Notes: generated by a model from the letters alone, not told the origin. Shown: positions 44,101 to 52,470, counted from the stretch's first letter. The stretch is DNA of 61,043 nt from an uncultured Lachnospiraceae bacterium (GCA_902798585.1 CADBXF010000012.1:1-61043); one strand, 5' to 3'. Program-made: numbers and translations.

Positions 44101-46664
44101 ACCGACGGCAGCTGTGACGAAGCCAGAACAGTCTCCGAACCTTCCTGCAACCATCCCAGGAAGTGATACGCGACATCCTCCTCCGCAGGCTTGGTCGGGT
44201 CATCGCCTCCGGGATAAACCGGAGTCGCTTCGTACTCATATTGACTCGTGGTCTCAACACCTTCCACATTCCAGGTGACGGTATACAGTCTTACAGACTC
44301 GTCAAACTGTGCAGTGAAGGTTACATTTCCGCCGACCTCGGGAAGCGTTTCGCCCTTGGCGTATACTACATTGTCCTTGCTGCATTTCCATCCGGAAAAT
44401 GTATATACCTTCGTATCGGACGGCGCCTTGGTCGGTTCCGCATTGGGATAAACCGGAGTGGTTCCGTAAGGAACATCCGGCTGATCGGTCACATCGCCGT
44501 CAATATCCCAGGAAACGGTATAAACCTGTGTTGTCTCTGTATAAGTCGCCTTGTAGACAACATTTTCGGTGACATCCGAGATGCCGGCCTCGCCGTTCTT
44601 CCACTCTTTGAACACATAAGAATACTGCTCATCCGGATCCTTGCTCGGATTCTGCGGCACCGTAATCTCATCTGCTGCAGTGCCCGCAAAATAGTATTTC
44701 TTCTCACCAAGCACCGTCTCCTGCTCATCGTCATCCACGAAGGTGACCGAGTAACGGGTCAGCGTCTTCTCATCCTCATGACTCTTGCCGTCAGGACTTT
44801 CTGTCGCAGGAATCATTGCTTTGAACACCGTCTTGGCAGGCGTTGTATCGGTCTCATCAATCTCCTCGATTGTGAACCAGTCTCCTTCCGCCGTCACCGT
44901 CGGATTCTCGACAGCCAGCGTGTGCGTACTTTCCTTCTCGCAAACATAGTTGGCAATCGCCTTCTTGTACCCGGTCGTTTCGCTTCCATCCCAGGTAAAA
45001 TCGACGAATTTCCAGGTATGCGCTGCCGGAATTGTCAGCTCGTCAAGCGTAACCGCCTGCGTACCGTCCGCATCTTTGAAGAGCGTTTCGCAGCGTTCGC
45101 ACTTCCAATGGGCCTCATGGCCTTCCGTCTCGCATCCGGGCGCCTCATACGGAACCTCTGTCAGCGGGAACTGATGTCCCGCAGGCTCCGCATCCTTATG
45201 GCCGGGCATGTCAATAGTGATCTCCTCGAAGAAGTATACAGGCGTACCGGCAAGCGGTGTTGTGTCGTTTGCCTTTCGCGGAAATGCCTCCCAGGGAATC
45301 GCATTCGAAGCATTATAAGTCAATGCGTATGTATTATTCTGGCCTCTGTAAGTAAGCCGACCGCCGTTTACAATCCAACGGATCCATCCGGGCTGCTGCT
45401 CTGCATTGCTGACATACACAATACACTCACTGGGATTGGTTCTTCCCGTTACATGAGCAAGCCAGCTGTCGCCGTTTTTGAAATTAAAGCTTCCAGCATC
45501 AGCGCCGGCGGTAACCGCCCAAACGGCAGCATCGTCGACGACCTTGATAAAGGTCTTCTCCGAAGTTACTCCGCCGATCGGCAAATCGTCGGTGATAATC
45601 TCGACCGCACGGTCTTCCGCTGCATAATTGTCGTTCGCACTGGGATTCGGTTTTCCGTTTGCAACGGCATGACCGGTAGTACCCGGTGTGCTTGTGTTCG
45701 TTACCACATAATTCTTCCCGGCGGTAAGTGTGTCGGTTAACACATACACCTTAACCTGCGTCGGGTTTTCCTCATCCGGCACCTGCGCCGGAATCGTATA
45801 AGTCTTCGAGACCGCTGCTCCGGTCGGGCTGTCGTTCTTGCTCACGGTGGCCGTATATGTCCACATGTCCGTTTCACTGCAGTCATCCGCAGTCGTTACG
45901 GACTTCGTAACCTGAGCTTTCCTCGTGACGGTACTGTCCCCGTCCTGGCAGGAAAAGGTTGCGGTCGCTTCCACATGAAGGTCGTTCAAAAACCATTCTG
46001 TGTCAAACACCATACTTTCGAGCCGGTAGTCGTGAACATGCGTCGAAATCTCTTTCTCCTCAAAGAGGTACACATTCGCGTTACCCTGTTGGTTGACCGC
46101 ATGGAACCCGTCGGTATTGTTGTAATTGAGGTACACCGTGCGGGTACTGTTACCGCTACTGTGATAGGTGATATACAAATGGCCGTTATACAGCCAGTTG
46201 AAATCTCTGTGATTGCCGATCACGGGGTTGGCATTGGCGGTAACCACCACACCCTGAGTTCCGTCAAGCTGCAGATAGTAGTTGTTCTCTTCACCGTCTT
46301 TGTTATACAGGCGGTTGTAACCTCCCTGTACCGCAGCCTTCCAGATTGCGAAAGCGTCGTTGAAATCGGATTCCTCGATATACGGAGCCGAAATTTCGTC
46401 TGTCGCAGCGTGAATCTCGCTGATTGCTGCGGTGCTTTTGCTGTAATCCGAATGGGACAGCGCCAAAGCGTTCGTGCCTGCGGTGTTACGGTTGACAATC
46501 AAATAGGATTTGCCTGCCGTTAAATTTTCCGAAAGCACATACACTTTTCGGGTGGTTGTCGCAGCGGTTGCGGTCTTCACCGGTGCCACATACTCGGGCA
46601 GGGCGAGCACGACCATTGCAATCACCATAATGATGCTTACCGCTCTTCTCCAAATTTTCCTCAT
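41139..46664 (-). CDS. Giant multidomain surface protein with sortase-like C-terminus
   Basis: An 1841-residue exported protein. After the signal peptide (1-35) come two related domains of roughly 170-190 residues, beginning VYVLSENLTAGKSYLIVN and VYVLTDTLTAGKNYVVTN. A Cys-pair segment (HWKCERCETLF), several InlB-type beta-grasp repeats (for example VYTFSGWKCS and AYHFLGWLQ), a beta-helix region of about 400 residues and four more beta-grasp repeats with EFKGWTPE-type endings follow. The end is SPKTDD, a TM and KRREQEEQ, resembling a variant LPXTG sorting signal. GGAGG lies 6 bases before the ATG. An adhesin or glycan-binding role is plausible but unproven. No sortase gene is in this window. 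Confidence 0.9.
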   Translation of the reverse strand: MRKIWRRAVSIIMVIAMVVLALPEYVAPVKTATAATTTRKVYVLSENLTAGKSYLIVNRNTAGTNALALSHSDYSKSTAAISEIHAATDEISAPYIEESDFNDAFAIWKAAVQGGYNRLYNKDGEENNYYLQLDGTQGVVVTANANPVIGNHRDFNWLYNGHLYITYHSSGNSTRTVYLNYNNTDGFHAVNQQGNANVYLFEEKEISTHVHDYRLESMVFDTEWFLNDLHVEATATFSCQDGDSTVTRKAQVTKSVTTADDCSETDMWTYTATVSKNDSPTGAAVSKTYTIPAQVPDEENPTQVKVYVLTDTLTAGKNYVVTNTSTPGTTGHAVANGKPNPSANDNYAAEDRAVEIITDDLPIGGVTSEKTFIKVVDDAAVWAVTAGADAGSFNFKNGDSWLAHVTGRTNPSECIVYVSNAEQQPGWIRWIVNGGRLTYRGQNNTYALTYNASNAIPWEAFPRKANDTTPLAGTPVYFFEEITIDMPGHKDAEPAGHQFPLTEVPYEAPGCETEGHEAHWKCERCETLFKDADGTQAVTLDELTIPAAHTWKFVDFTWDGSETTGYKKAIANYVCEKESTHTLAVENPTVTAEGDWFTIEEIDETDTTPAKTVFKAMIPATESPDGKSHEDEKTLTRYSVTFVDDDEQETVLGEKKYYFAGTAADEITVPQNPSKDPDEQYSYVFKEWKNGEAGISDVTENVVYKATYTETTQVYTVSWDIDGDVTDQPDVPYGTTPVYPNAEPTKAPSDTKVYTFSGWKCSKDNVVYAKGETLPEVGGNVTFTAQFDESVRLYTVTWNVEGVETTSQYEYEATPVYPGGDDPTKPAEEDVAYHFLGWLQEGSETVLASSQLPSVYSEMYFTAVFEEATLYSIIHDQVIDGTVYTDRPNDKAEAGEWVTLTLKPREGYQLDSVSVKCGNDDIPNQTENDNEYYFQMPEGDVVVTAAFVKYFNIWVDGKQVSTLTQSDVLGDGAGNERITFSQTSEKMILTILTGDDIVLNTDADDLQNGALICVDDEEGLPLEIIAEKGLSLVSDSAHTGILSTNSNITMQGDLNIELSYLGEFNLAHFGISFLSQNNSELSIVGDLSISLPIDAQCGSGIFSYGDVDIQGCGVIQGGGDHGITAWGDVSIVGKEIAIGDKFRGAISCAGVVTLECTGDKPIRLKGKEIAIGAGGSHDAEIDTLIIGNLDASVDMLGYAVIEVSGKLKIDGDVTLTGGRYGDGIKCEIVEITGNLTGAIDGYGYKLVDASRSIIIHGSVHGDSKNGTLLTVDTDSASLALDNSGTISIDGDVTGIDGGKSISRHGIVAAKGITIGGDVEMQVLKEEYTDGAYAAIEVLSGEIIIHGNVNLESEVDGIRAGDFDSYFGAVTMKKDAYITVTGEEHNGISADQIKMVSGIWEIKTNNGKAIYAKSGIVIPETHGVSIPEGGEIGEIDEYFTVIDVAEAEDAIAVSARIEPFVVVTFVDDDGTSVLDTVHGYPGHSPEYTGEEPTKGETEQYTFEFVGWTDGSAEYDKDMLLPVIGEDAEGSLTYTAVYKKTVKEFPVVFVDEDGETELAEETNYPYGTEPKDIVKPADPTKEPDDKYTYEFAGWSPEITEVTGEATYTATYRKILRKYTIKFVDEDGTELQSGETEYGETPAYTGKTPTKEADEQYTYEFKGWTPEIAEVTGEATYKATYEKTEIKKDEPVNPKDEKGVYELISDKLITYKLKSGVAPKASQIKRTLDDAKTFDKFKGVKDSKRVLVEGKDFKRSKGSVIIEFLPDYLDTLEVGKTVLTVSFEDGDDVTIEVEILPADAEEQKESPKTDDLMLFGWIILLIGAASFCFVLIAKRREQEEQIGL

Positions 46665-46930
46665 GGGGGACCTCCGTTAAGGATGTTTTTCCGAACTCGC
46701 AATGCGATTCCGGTAGGGTTCGTATGCTGTTCCTCCGCGTGCGAACATCGCGCGCCCGTGCGCATACATCGTGCGCATATATACCAAGATAATAAGTATA
46801 TTTACACACTATAACACTGTGATTGTATCACATTGGGCGGTCAACGAAAAGTTTTTTCTTCACAGATTGTTCAAAAATTACCCTGCACTGTATTATTCGA
46901 AAAATGTGACGCGTTATGCGTCATCTCGTC
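46665..46930. other. Leader and intergenic region of the giant surface protein gene
   Basis: I see no gene here and no convincing sigma-A promoter at normal spacing, although the region is AT-rich between 46785 and 46920. On the minus strand, near 46703-46733, a small structured segment contains ACGAACCCTAC with CGAAC/GTTCG and TCGC/GCGA pairings; the same 11 bases recur in the mgtE leader. A short stretch (about 46742-46777) has three GCGCA-like units. Confidence 0.4.
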
Positions 46931-46964
46931 AAAAAGAACAGCCGGAGAAATCGTCCTCCGGCTG
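46931..46964 (-). terminator. Intrinsic terminator after the DUF308 gene
   Basis: A 9-bp perfect stem (46939-46947 with 46956-46964) followed on the minus strand by TTCTTTTTG. It lies about 107 bases past the stop. Confidence 0.85.
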
Positions 46965-47070
46965 AAAAACCATCATTCGTCAATTGTAGTCCTTACTGAC
47001 ATGCGGCATCTCGAAAAATGCAGCAAGCCCTCATTGCTCATCTCTACAGATGTCGTATCTAACTGGAGTA

Positions 47071-47706
47071 CTACTCTCCGTCCGCTTCCTCCGAGTACGA
47101 AGCCCCGGCTGTTTCGGCGGTCTCCGCAGCATAGGCCACATCCGTCATATCGACCTCATCCTTGCGTTTATTAATCACTTTCCGGATTCTCGCAAGAACA
47201 AATGCGGAAACCAAATCGGTGAATCCGCTGTAGATCAGTCCGACGCCGATCCATGTCGATATGTTGCCTGTAATCCATCCCATCATGAGCACAAAGCCGA
47301 ACGCAATTCCGACTGCGGCAATGACAGCATGCACTCCCCATGTGCCGTGCGCAAGCCGCTTCATATCCCAGCTGTTCTGGAATTTGACGGTACCGCTCAA
47401 GAGAATCAAAAACGAGAGAACCGTCGGCAGATATCCGATGATGATTTTATGCTTGACAAACATCGATACGCCGAGGAACACGGCCGTCATCGCAATCGCA
47501 AGCACATAGCGTCCGCTGTCCTGCAGCGGCGGCTTGCGGATATAATCAATGACAAAGCAGAGCCCTGCCGCAACAGCCACACCGGCAAGCACATAGCCGA
47601 TGGCGGACTTCAGAGTGTCCGGTTTCAAAAGCATCATCACGCCGAGCCCCACAAGCACTGCCGAAACGAAAATGATATCGAGTTTCATCTTCTTCACAAC
47701 CTTCAT
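47071..47706 (-). CDS. DUF308 (HdeD-like) membrane protein
   Basis: A 211-residue protein with six predicted TMs in three pairs and a charged C-terminal tail of about 40 residues (acidic, ending EEADGE). Size and pattern match DUF308/HdeD proteins, whose function in Firmicutes is unknown. GGAGG lies 8 bases before the ATG at 47706. The diguanylate cyclase gene ends 74 bases upstream with a weak hairpin between. Confidence 0.82.
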   Translation of the reverse strand: MKVVKKMKLDIIFVSAVLVGLGVMMLLKPDTLKSAIGYVLAGVAVAAGLCFVIDYIRKPPLQDSGRYVLAIAMTAVFLGVSMFVKHKIIIGYLPTVLSFLILLSGTVKFQNSWDMKRLAHGTWGVHAVIAAVGIAFGFVLMMGWITGNISTWIGVGLIYSGFTDLVSAFVLARIRKVINKRKDEVDMTDVAYAAETAETAGASYSEEADGE

Positions 47707-47737
47707 AAAACACTTCCTCCGTTATTTTCTCTCTATC

Positions 47738-47761
47738 AAAACAGAAAGCGGCAGAATGCCG
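47738..47761 (-). terminator. Weak hairpin terminator after the cyclase gene
   Basis: A 5-bp stem (47749-47753 with 47757-47761) followed on the minus strand by CTTTCTGTTTTG. It may be only partly effective. Confidence 0.4.
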
Positions 47762-47780
47762 TCCCCGTTCGGATCGTCAC

Positions 47781-48857
47781 TCAACCGCTTATACACTGGT
47801 TCTTGCCGTTTTGCTTGGCATTGTAAAGCATCTTGTCGGCAACGCGGAAGAACTCCTCCGCAGTCATTGTATACGAGCTCATCTGAAAAATACCGCAGCT
47901 GAATGTGATGCGGCGCTCTGTCCACTCGTATTGCGTCTCCCGGAACTCCTCAAGTGAGGTGTTCATCATCTTCGCGGCGTCACGGACTTTCACATCCGGG
48001 AAGATTACCGCGAACTCCTCACCTCCGTACCGGCACACATAGTTATTTTCCCCGCAGTTTTTCTGCAAAACGCGCGCCAGATTCAAAATGACTTCGTCGC
48101 CGTTGTTATGCCCGTAGGTATCGTTGACTTTTTTGAAATCGTCGATATCGATTACGGCCAATGTCAGAGGCGCATCGTCACGGTTTCGCACAAAAGTATC
48201 AAGATAATCGTAAAATGCCGTATGATTATATAGACTCGTCATCGGGTCGCGCTCGAGCTTGTTGGCAAGGCGGGAATTGTCATTCACATGCGAACGAATC
48301 ACGCCGTCATTGTCGAGCACATACTCCATCAGGATTTCGTTGCACAGGCAGCAAAGCACAAGCAAAAACATCGCGGTGCATACATCGACCTCGATATTTT
48401 CCCCACAGGTCGGGAACAACTGCGCCGTACCGACATACTGCGCTACGGTCACCAGGCACAGAATCTCCGTCACACGGCACATCCATTTGCGGCCGTACAC
48501 TGTCGAGAGAGAAATCGGGACAGCGAACGAGCCGTACAGAACCGACGACTCTGCAGCCACGAAGCAACCGACCGTGCACAGCACCCAGAGATACAGAATC
48601 GTCGCAAAATCCTTCCACTGCACCTCGATATTCGGCGAGTCCAGCAGCCTCCACACGACGGTGTAAGTGACTGAGAATATCAGGGCAGGTATCAGGATAT
48701 AAGTCTTCAGGTACTTCGACTGACTGATCCCGGCGTACCGCGCATCCACCCGTATCAAGGCATAGTACTGCAGCACTAACAGGACCAGGATGAACGCTGT
48801 CACCATGAGCATGATAATCAGGAAATGCTTATGCAATTTTGCATACCGATTGTTCAA
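47781..48857 (-). CDS. Membrane-bound diguanylate cyclase (GGDEF)
   Basis: A 358-residue protein with five or six N-terminal TMs (to about residue 185) and a C-terminal GGDEF domain (about 195-355). The active-site motif is intact as GGEEF in RYGGEEFAV, with FKKVNDTYGHNNGDEVL upstream, so it should make c-di-GMP. No RxxD inhibitory site is evident just before the motif. The start at 48857 has GAAGGG 8 bases upstream. It follows mgtE by 15 bases and is probably cotranscribed with it. Confidence 0.92.
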   Translation of the reverse strand: MNNRYAKLHKHFLIIMLMVTAFILVLLVLQYYALIRVDARYAGISQSKYLKTYILIPALIFSVTYTVVWRLLDSPNIEVQWKDFATILYLWVLCTVGCFVAAESSVLYGSFAVPISLSTVYGRKWMCRVTEILCLVTVAQYVGTAQLFPTCGENIEVDVCTAMFLLVLCCLCNEILMEYVLDNDGVIRSHVNDNSRLANKLERDPMTSLYNHTAFYDYLDTFVRNRDDAPLTLAVIDIDDFKKVNDTYGHNNGDEVILNLARVLQKNCGENNYVCRYGGEEFAVIFPDVKVRDAAKMMNTSLEEFRETQYEWTERRITFSCGIFQMSSYTMTAEEFFRVADKMLYNAKQNGKNQCISG

Positions 48858-48872
48858 ACCCTTCTCCTTTTG

Positions 48873-50144
48873 CTATATCCCCAAAATAATCGTTGCCAAT
48901 CCGAAGAAAACGAACAACGAAACTGCATCCACAATAGTGGTGATAAACGGGCTCGCCATAACCGCCGGGTCAAACCCCATCTTACTGACCAGAAGCGGCA
49001 ATGTGCAGCCCAACAGCTTTGCGGCGACTACGGTAGCCAACAAAGTGATGCAGACCACGATTGCAATCGGCACCGTGATCGGCTTGTGCATCAAAAGCTT
49101 GTCAATCAGGAAAATCTTGCCGAACGACAATACTGCCAGGCTTCCGCCGCAGAGTATTGCCACGCGAACCTCTTTCCAGATGACGCGAAGAACATCCGAT
49201 GAATCCACCTCTCCGAGCGACAGGGCACGAATCACGGTAACGCTCGCCTGACTTCCCGAGTTACCGCCGGTATCCATGAGCATCGGAATAAACAATGTCA
49301 GCACCGCCTGCGTCTTAAGCGCGTTCTCGAAAGAACCGATAATCATTCCCGTAAAGGTGGCCGAAATCATCAAAAGCATCAGCCATACAATGCGGGAGCG
49401 GTACAATTCCCAGGGGCTTGTACGAAGATAAGGCTTCTCGGTAGGGAGCATGGCGTTCATCTTCGCGAAGTCCTCTTCCGCCTCATCCTGCAGGACATCG
49501 ATAGCGTCGTCGACGGTGACGATACCGACAAGCCGGTTCTCTGCGTCGACAACCGGAAGGGCAAGCGCATCGTATTTACTGATGGTCGCCGCCACATCCT
49601 CCTTGTCCTCAAGCGTATTTACGCTGACGACATGGTCCTCCATAATGTCCGCAATCTTCGTCGAATGATCGGCGCACAGGAGGTCCTTCACCGTGACCAC
49701 GCCAATCAGATGGCTGTTCCGATCGGTAACATAGCAGGTGTAAATGGTCTCCTTGTCAAAGGCTACCTTGCGAATCAGCGAAAATGCCTCATCCACCGTC
49801 ATGTCCTGCTTTAAGCGCACGAACTCGGTGGTCATGATGCTTCCCGCGCTGTCCTCGGGGTACTTCAGCAGTTCATTGACCGTCTTGCGGGCCTCGGGCG
49901 TCACATTTTGCAAAATGCGCTTTACAACATTGGCGGGCATCTCCTCGACAACAGCATACTGCTGCTTCGGCAGTTCATCGAACAGCTCTGCAATATCCGC
50001 GGGCTCTGCGTCGCGCAGCATCTGCCGCAGCGCAGCATACCGCTTTTCTTCGACGAGCGAAAGGGCTTCCTCGATATCGAGACCCCGCTCGTTCTCCTCG
50101 GCAACGCTCTCCGGCGTCACCATCTTCTCTTCATCCTGTGTCAT
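48873..50144 (-). CDS. mgtE: Magnesium transporter MgtE
   Basis: A 423-residue protein with the full MgtE order: N-terminal helical domain (about 25-120), two CBS domains (about 125-250), a linker helix and five TMs (about 275-420). Conserved pore features include MLMDTGGNSGSQ and FDPAVMASPFITTIVDA. Gating by cytosolic Mg2+ is known for the family. The ATG at 50144 has GGAGG 8 bases upstream; seven earlier codons lack a site. A leader of about 360 bases with hairpins precedes it, and a diguanylate cyclase gene follows at once. Confidence 0.95.
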   Translation of the reverse strand: MTQDEEKMVTPESVAEENERGLDIEEALSLVEEKRYAALRQMLRDAEPADIAELFDELPKQQYAVVEEMPANVVKRILQNVTPEARKTVNELLKYPEDSAGSIMTTEFVRLKQDMTVDEAFSLIRKVAFDKETIYTCYVTDRNSHLIGVVTVKDLLCADHSTKIADIMEDHVVSVNTLEDKEDVAATISKYDALALPVVDAENRLVGIVTVDDAIDVLQDEAEEDFAKMNAMLPTEKPYLRTSPWELYRSRIVWLMLLMISATFTGMIIGSFENALKTQAVLTLFIPMLMDTGGNSGSQASVTVIRALSLGEVDSSDVLRVIWKEVRVAILCGGSLAVLSFGKIFLIDKLLMHKPITVPIAIVVCITLLATVVAAKLLGCTLPLLVSKMGFDPAVMASPFITTIVDAVSLFVFFGLATIILGI

Positions 50145-50247
50145 TACGACTTCCCTCCGTATCAAACCTGATTCCCCTCAAAGGGGTTTACGGCTGAACA
50201 CGGAACCGTCATCGGGACACCCGCCACACCAGGCTGTCCGATGTATC

Positions 50248-50293
50248 AAAAAATGTCACAGGCGGTTACGAAAAGCAACCGTCGCAGCGTGAC
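50248..50293 (-). terminator. Terminator-like hairpin in the mgtE leader
   Basis: On the minus strand outer arms GTCAC/GTGAC (50289-50293 with 50255-50259) enclose an inner CGGTT/AACCG hairpin and are followed by ATTTTTT. It lies about 105 bases before the mgtE start, inside the leader, so it may attenuate transcription. Confidence 0.55.
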
Positions 50294-50384
50294 TCCATTT
50301 CGATACCGCGGACTGTGAATGTCTGATTCTGCAGCACGAGTGATCTCCCGTAGGGTTCGTGCTACTGCCACCGTCACCGTCCAC
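50256..50384 (-). CDS. Candidate leader peptide upstream of mgtE
   Basis: A GTG at 50384, five bases after a strong AAAGGAGG, opens a 42-codon frame whose TGA (50256-50258) falls inside the distal arm of the terminator-like hairpin. The peptide begins VDGDGGSSTNPTGD if the first codon is written literally. Ribosome position could thus decide whether the hairpin forms, as in known leader-peptide control of Mg2+ transporters such as mgtA. The peptide resembles nothing I know, so its existence rests only on the ribosome site and the position of its stop. Confidence 0.4.
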   Translation of the reverse strand: MDGDGGSSTNPTGDHSCCRIRHSQSAVSKWSHAATVAFRNRL

Positions 50385-50474
50385 AAGTACCTCCTTTCTG
50401 CCTGCCGAATACGGCCGCTGTAGTGTTTCTGTCGTGTTTTCGATGCCCCCGCAGCCCCCATTTTACGGCTGCGG
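50331..50474 (-). promoter_or_regulatory. Structured 5' leader of mgtE
   Basis: Besides the terminator-like hairpin the leader has a perfect 8-bp hairpin (50449-50456 with 50467-50474) and a stem AGCACGA/TCGTGCT (within 50331-50368) whose loop includes CCCTACGGGAG. I looked for M-box hallmarks and did not find them. The element may be a Mg2+- or nucleotide-responsive RNA not matching classes I know. Confidence 0.4.
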
Positions 50475-50512
50475 TTTCCGGGTTCTTTCACGCTTTACTG
50501 CACTACTGTATT

Positions 50513-50518
50513 ATTATA
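50513..50518 (-). promoter_or_regulatory. -10 element for the mgtE transcript
   Basis: A perfect minus-strand TATAAT; the sequence 17 bases upstream (TACACT) is a poor -35 box. Transcription would begin near 50506. Confidence 0.45.
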
Positions 50519-50573
50519 ACATCATGCAGCAAAAAAGTGTATTGCCCGTGCTTTCGGAAAAAGCAAAAACAGC

Positions 50574-52277
50574 TTAGTCCGTCTGAGTGATGGCCAAAAT
50601 GGTAAATTTTTTAACATTTTCGCCGTCTTTCATGTCAATTTTGATTTCATGCTCCCCGGAAACCGTCTCATTGACCAGCAGATAGGTGTTGCAATGATCC
50701 CATCCGATTGTCCTCGGATTGATTTCCTTAAACGGTCTGCCGTCCACCGTGACAACTGCGGTGCCGAATTCCGCCGAACCGGAATCCTTGTAGGTCAGGA
50801 ACAAATTGCGGCAGGTCGTCTTTACAACGAACGGGGCATCCCCCTGCTCATGCATCCAGTTTTCGGGGAACTGCGGCGTTCCGAAGGCATCGCAGTCCAT
50901 CTCCGCTCTCTGAAGCGCGGTGTCCGTCCCGGAAAACGATCCCGCCTCGATTGTTATTCTGTCCGAAAACTGCGCCGCGGTATCGCGGGTGACGGTATAG
51001 CATTTCTCGTAAGGGCGGCCGAGATATCCCTTCGCGGGCCACTCCGGCTCCTCATCGACATGCGCAAGCGACTGCTCGAAGAGATGGTTGATGCAGTCCG
51101 CCATCACGCGGTGACCTTCGTTCGTCGGGTGATAGCAATCGTAAAAATACTGGCGCTTCGAAATCACGCGGTTCTCCGCGTCGGGAAACTGCGGGGAAAC
51201 CGCATCCTTGACGCTCACCATCGGAAGCGAATAATAGTTTCCGATCGGTGCAAGGCGGTCCTGCAGGTTCCAGTCGTTCATAAACACCGCAAACACAAGA
51301 ATCACGGCGGGCATCTCCGGGCGGTTGTAAGCCTTCGCTATCAGGCTCTCGTAGCACACGCCCTCCGTCTCATCGCCCGCGTCGTTCACGGCAAATTCAA
51401 TCAACACAATGTCCGGCTTCGCAGCGCCGTCCTTAAGCACGTCGTGCTCGTACCGGACGATTCCGAGTTCCGAAGGCGTTCCGCCGACACCGGCCTTCAC
51501 AAGGTGCACCTTCTCCGGCTCCGTCGCATAGGTGTTCCGGAAATGGTCAAACACGCGGTAGCAATAGCTCTCCGTTTCAATCGGCTTCGCGCCGGCGCCC
51601 TGCGTAATCGAGCCGCCGATAAAGGCGATTGTCACATCCTCGCCGCGCTCCGCCTTCTCCATCGCCTTGCGCAGACGGTGCGTATTGCCCATCGCAAGAA
51701 GCGAGTTCGCAATCATTGCGCGGTACTCCTCCGACGCAAAATCAACCGGCGGATCCAGCTGCGGCTCCGGCACGGAATAACCGTCCTGAAGATAGAAAAT
51801 CACGGTGAGTTTCACCTTGACATTGGCTTCGGGGCTGAACAGGAAAAATGTCCCGAGAATATCGTCCTCGTTTCTCCACGAGAACTCGTCGAGAGGAAAA
51901 ACTCTCTCCGCTCCGTCGCAGCACACCTCCATCGCGAGTCGCGTACCGTTTTTGTATCGATCTGTCGTCGCATAGTTATGCAACTCACAGGTTACCTCAA
52001 GCTCTGCGTCACCGCCGTCCGCCCGCTCCGCAATCACGCCGATGCTGTGAACGATCTCGCGGAAATCCGCCGTCTTCTGAAGCCGGTTCGCAAGCTCGGG
52101 TGAAAGATCCGGACAAATCAGCTGAAGATTCTGACCGACGCGGTTCTCGAGAAAAATCGTCTCCGCATAGCGGTCACCGTCCGGTTCCTTATGGGAAGCG
52201 TACAGCAGATCCTCCAGCATAAAATAAATCTTGGCCCGTTGTTTGGTCGGGTCCTTCGGGGCGACAGGTCCTCTCAT
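50574..52277 (-). CDS. SGNH/GDSL hydrolase, cytoplasmic paralogue
   Basis: A 567-residue protein without a signal. An N-terminal beta-rich domain (about 1-180) precedes the SGNH core: FIGGSITQG near 218, IEFAVND near 285, and the Asp-His pair in DCYHPTNEGH near 395. A C-terminal beta domain follows. Long stretches match the lipoprotein at 54262, such as NLQDRLAPIGNYYSLPMVSVKDAV. Acetyl esterase activity on plant glycans is a reasonable guess since a GH30 gene lies between them. The ATG at 52277 has AAGGAG 12 bases upstream, rather far; a GTG at 52316 is the alternative. Confidence 0.85.
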   Translation of the reverse strand: MRGPVAPKDPTKQRAKIYFMLEDLLYASHKEPDGDRYAETIFLENRVGQNLQLICPDLSPELANRLQKTADFREIVHSIGVIAERADGGDAELEVTCELHNYATTDRYKNGTRLAMEVCCDGAERVFPLDEFSWRNEDDILGTFFLFSPEANVKVKLTVIFYLQDGYSVPEPQLDPPVDFASEEYRAMIANSLLAMGNTHRLRKAMEKAERGEDVTIAFIGGSITQGAGAKPIETESYCYRVFDHFRNTYATEPEKVHLVKAGVGGTPSELGIVRYEHDVLKDGAAKPDIVLIEFAVNDAGDETEGVCYESLIAKAYNRPEMPAVILVFAVFMNDWNLQDRLAPIGNYYSLPMVSVKDAVSPQFPDAENRVISKRQYFYDCYHPTNEGHRVMADCINHLFEQSLAHVDEEPEWPAKGYLGRPYEKCYTVTRDTAAQFSDRITIEAGSFSGTDTALQRAEMDCDAFGTPQFPENWMHEQGDAPFVVKTTCRNLFLTYKDSGSAEFGTAVVTVDGRPFKEINPRTIGWDHCNTYLLVNETVSGEHEIKIDMKDGENVKKFTILAITQTD

Positions 52278-52409
52278 AATACGATAAAGCTCCTTCTCTT
52301 GTCCGGATATACGCACAATTATCCGCTTTTTCCCGGCTTTTTGCGGCGTTTTCGCCGCGAATCCCTCCCGGAATCTCTGCGAAAAATGCGCACAAACCGG
52401 AGTATGAGT

Positions 52410-52439
52410 ATTATATCATAATCCCGCGCGCGATGTAAA
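52410..52439 (-). promoter_or_regulatory. Promoter for the cytoplasmic SGNH gene
   Basis: Minus-strand TTTACA (52434-52439) and TATAAT (52410-52415) with an 18-base spacer. The start point near 52403 leaves a leader of about 125 bases. Confidence 0.65.
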
Positions 52440-52470
52440 GCCGAAAAAGACGGTTTTCGCTTCTTTTAGG

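Noticed and set aside
41151..45740. Long plus-strand frames opposite the giant surface protein
   Set aside because: They mirror the repetitive coding pattern of the real gene and contain no convincing domain.
50347..50362. Resemblance of the mgtE leader loop to a conserved 16S rRNA segment
   Set aside because: Only about ten bases around CCTACGGGAG match, with no flanking rRNA sequence, so it is treated as coincidence.
50145..50520. M-box or c-di-GMP riboswitch before mgtE
   Set aside because: The conserved core sequences of those classes that I could recall are not present, so no known riboswitch is called.
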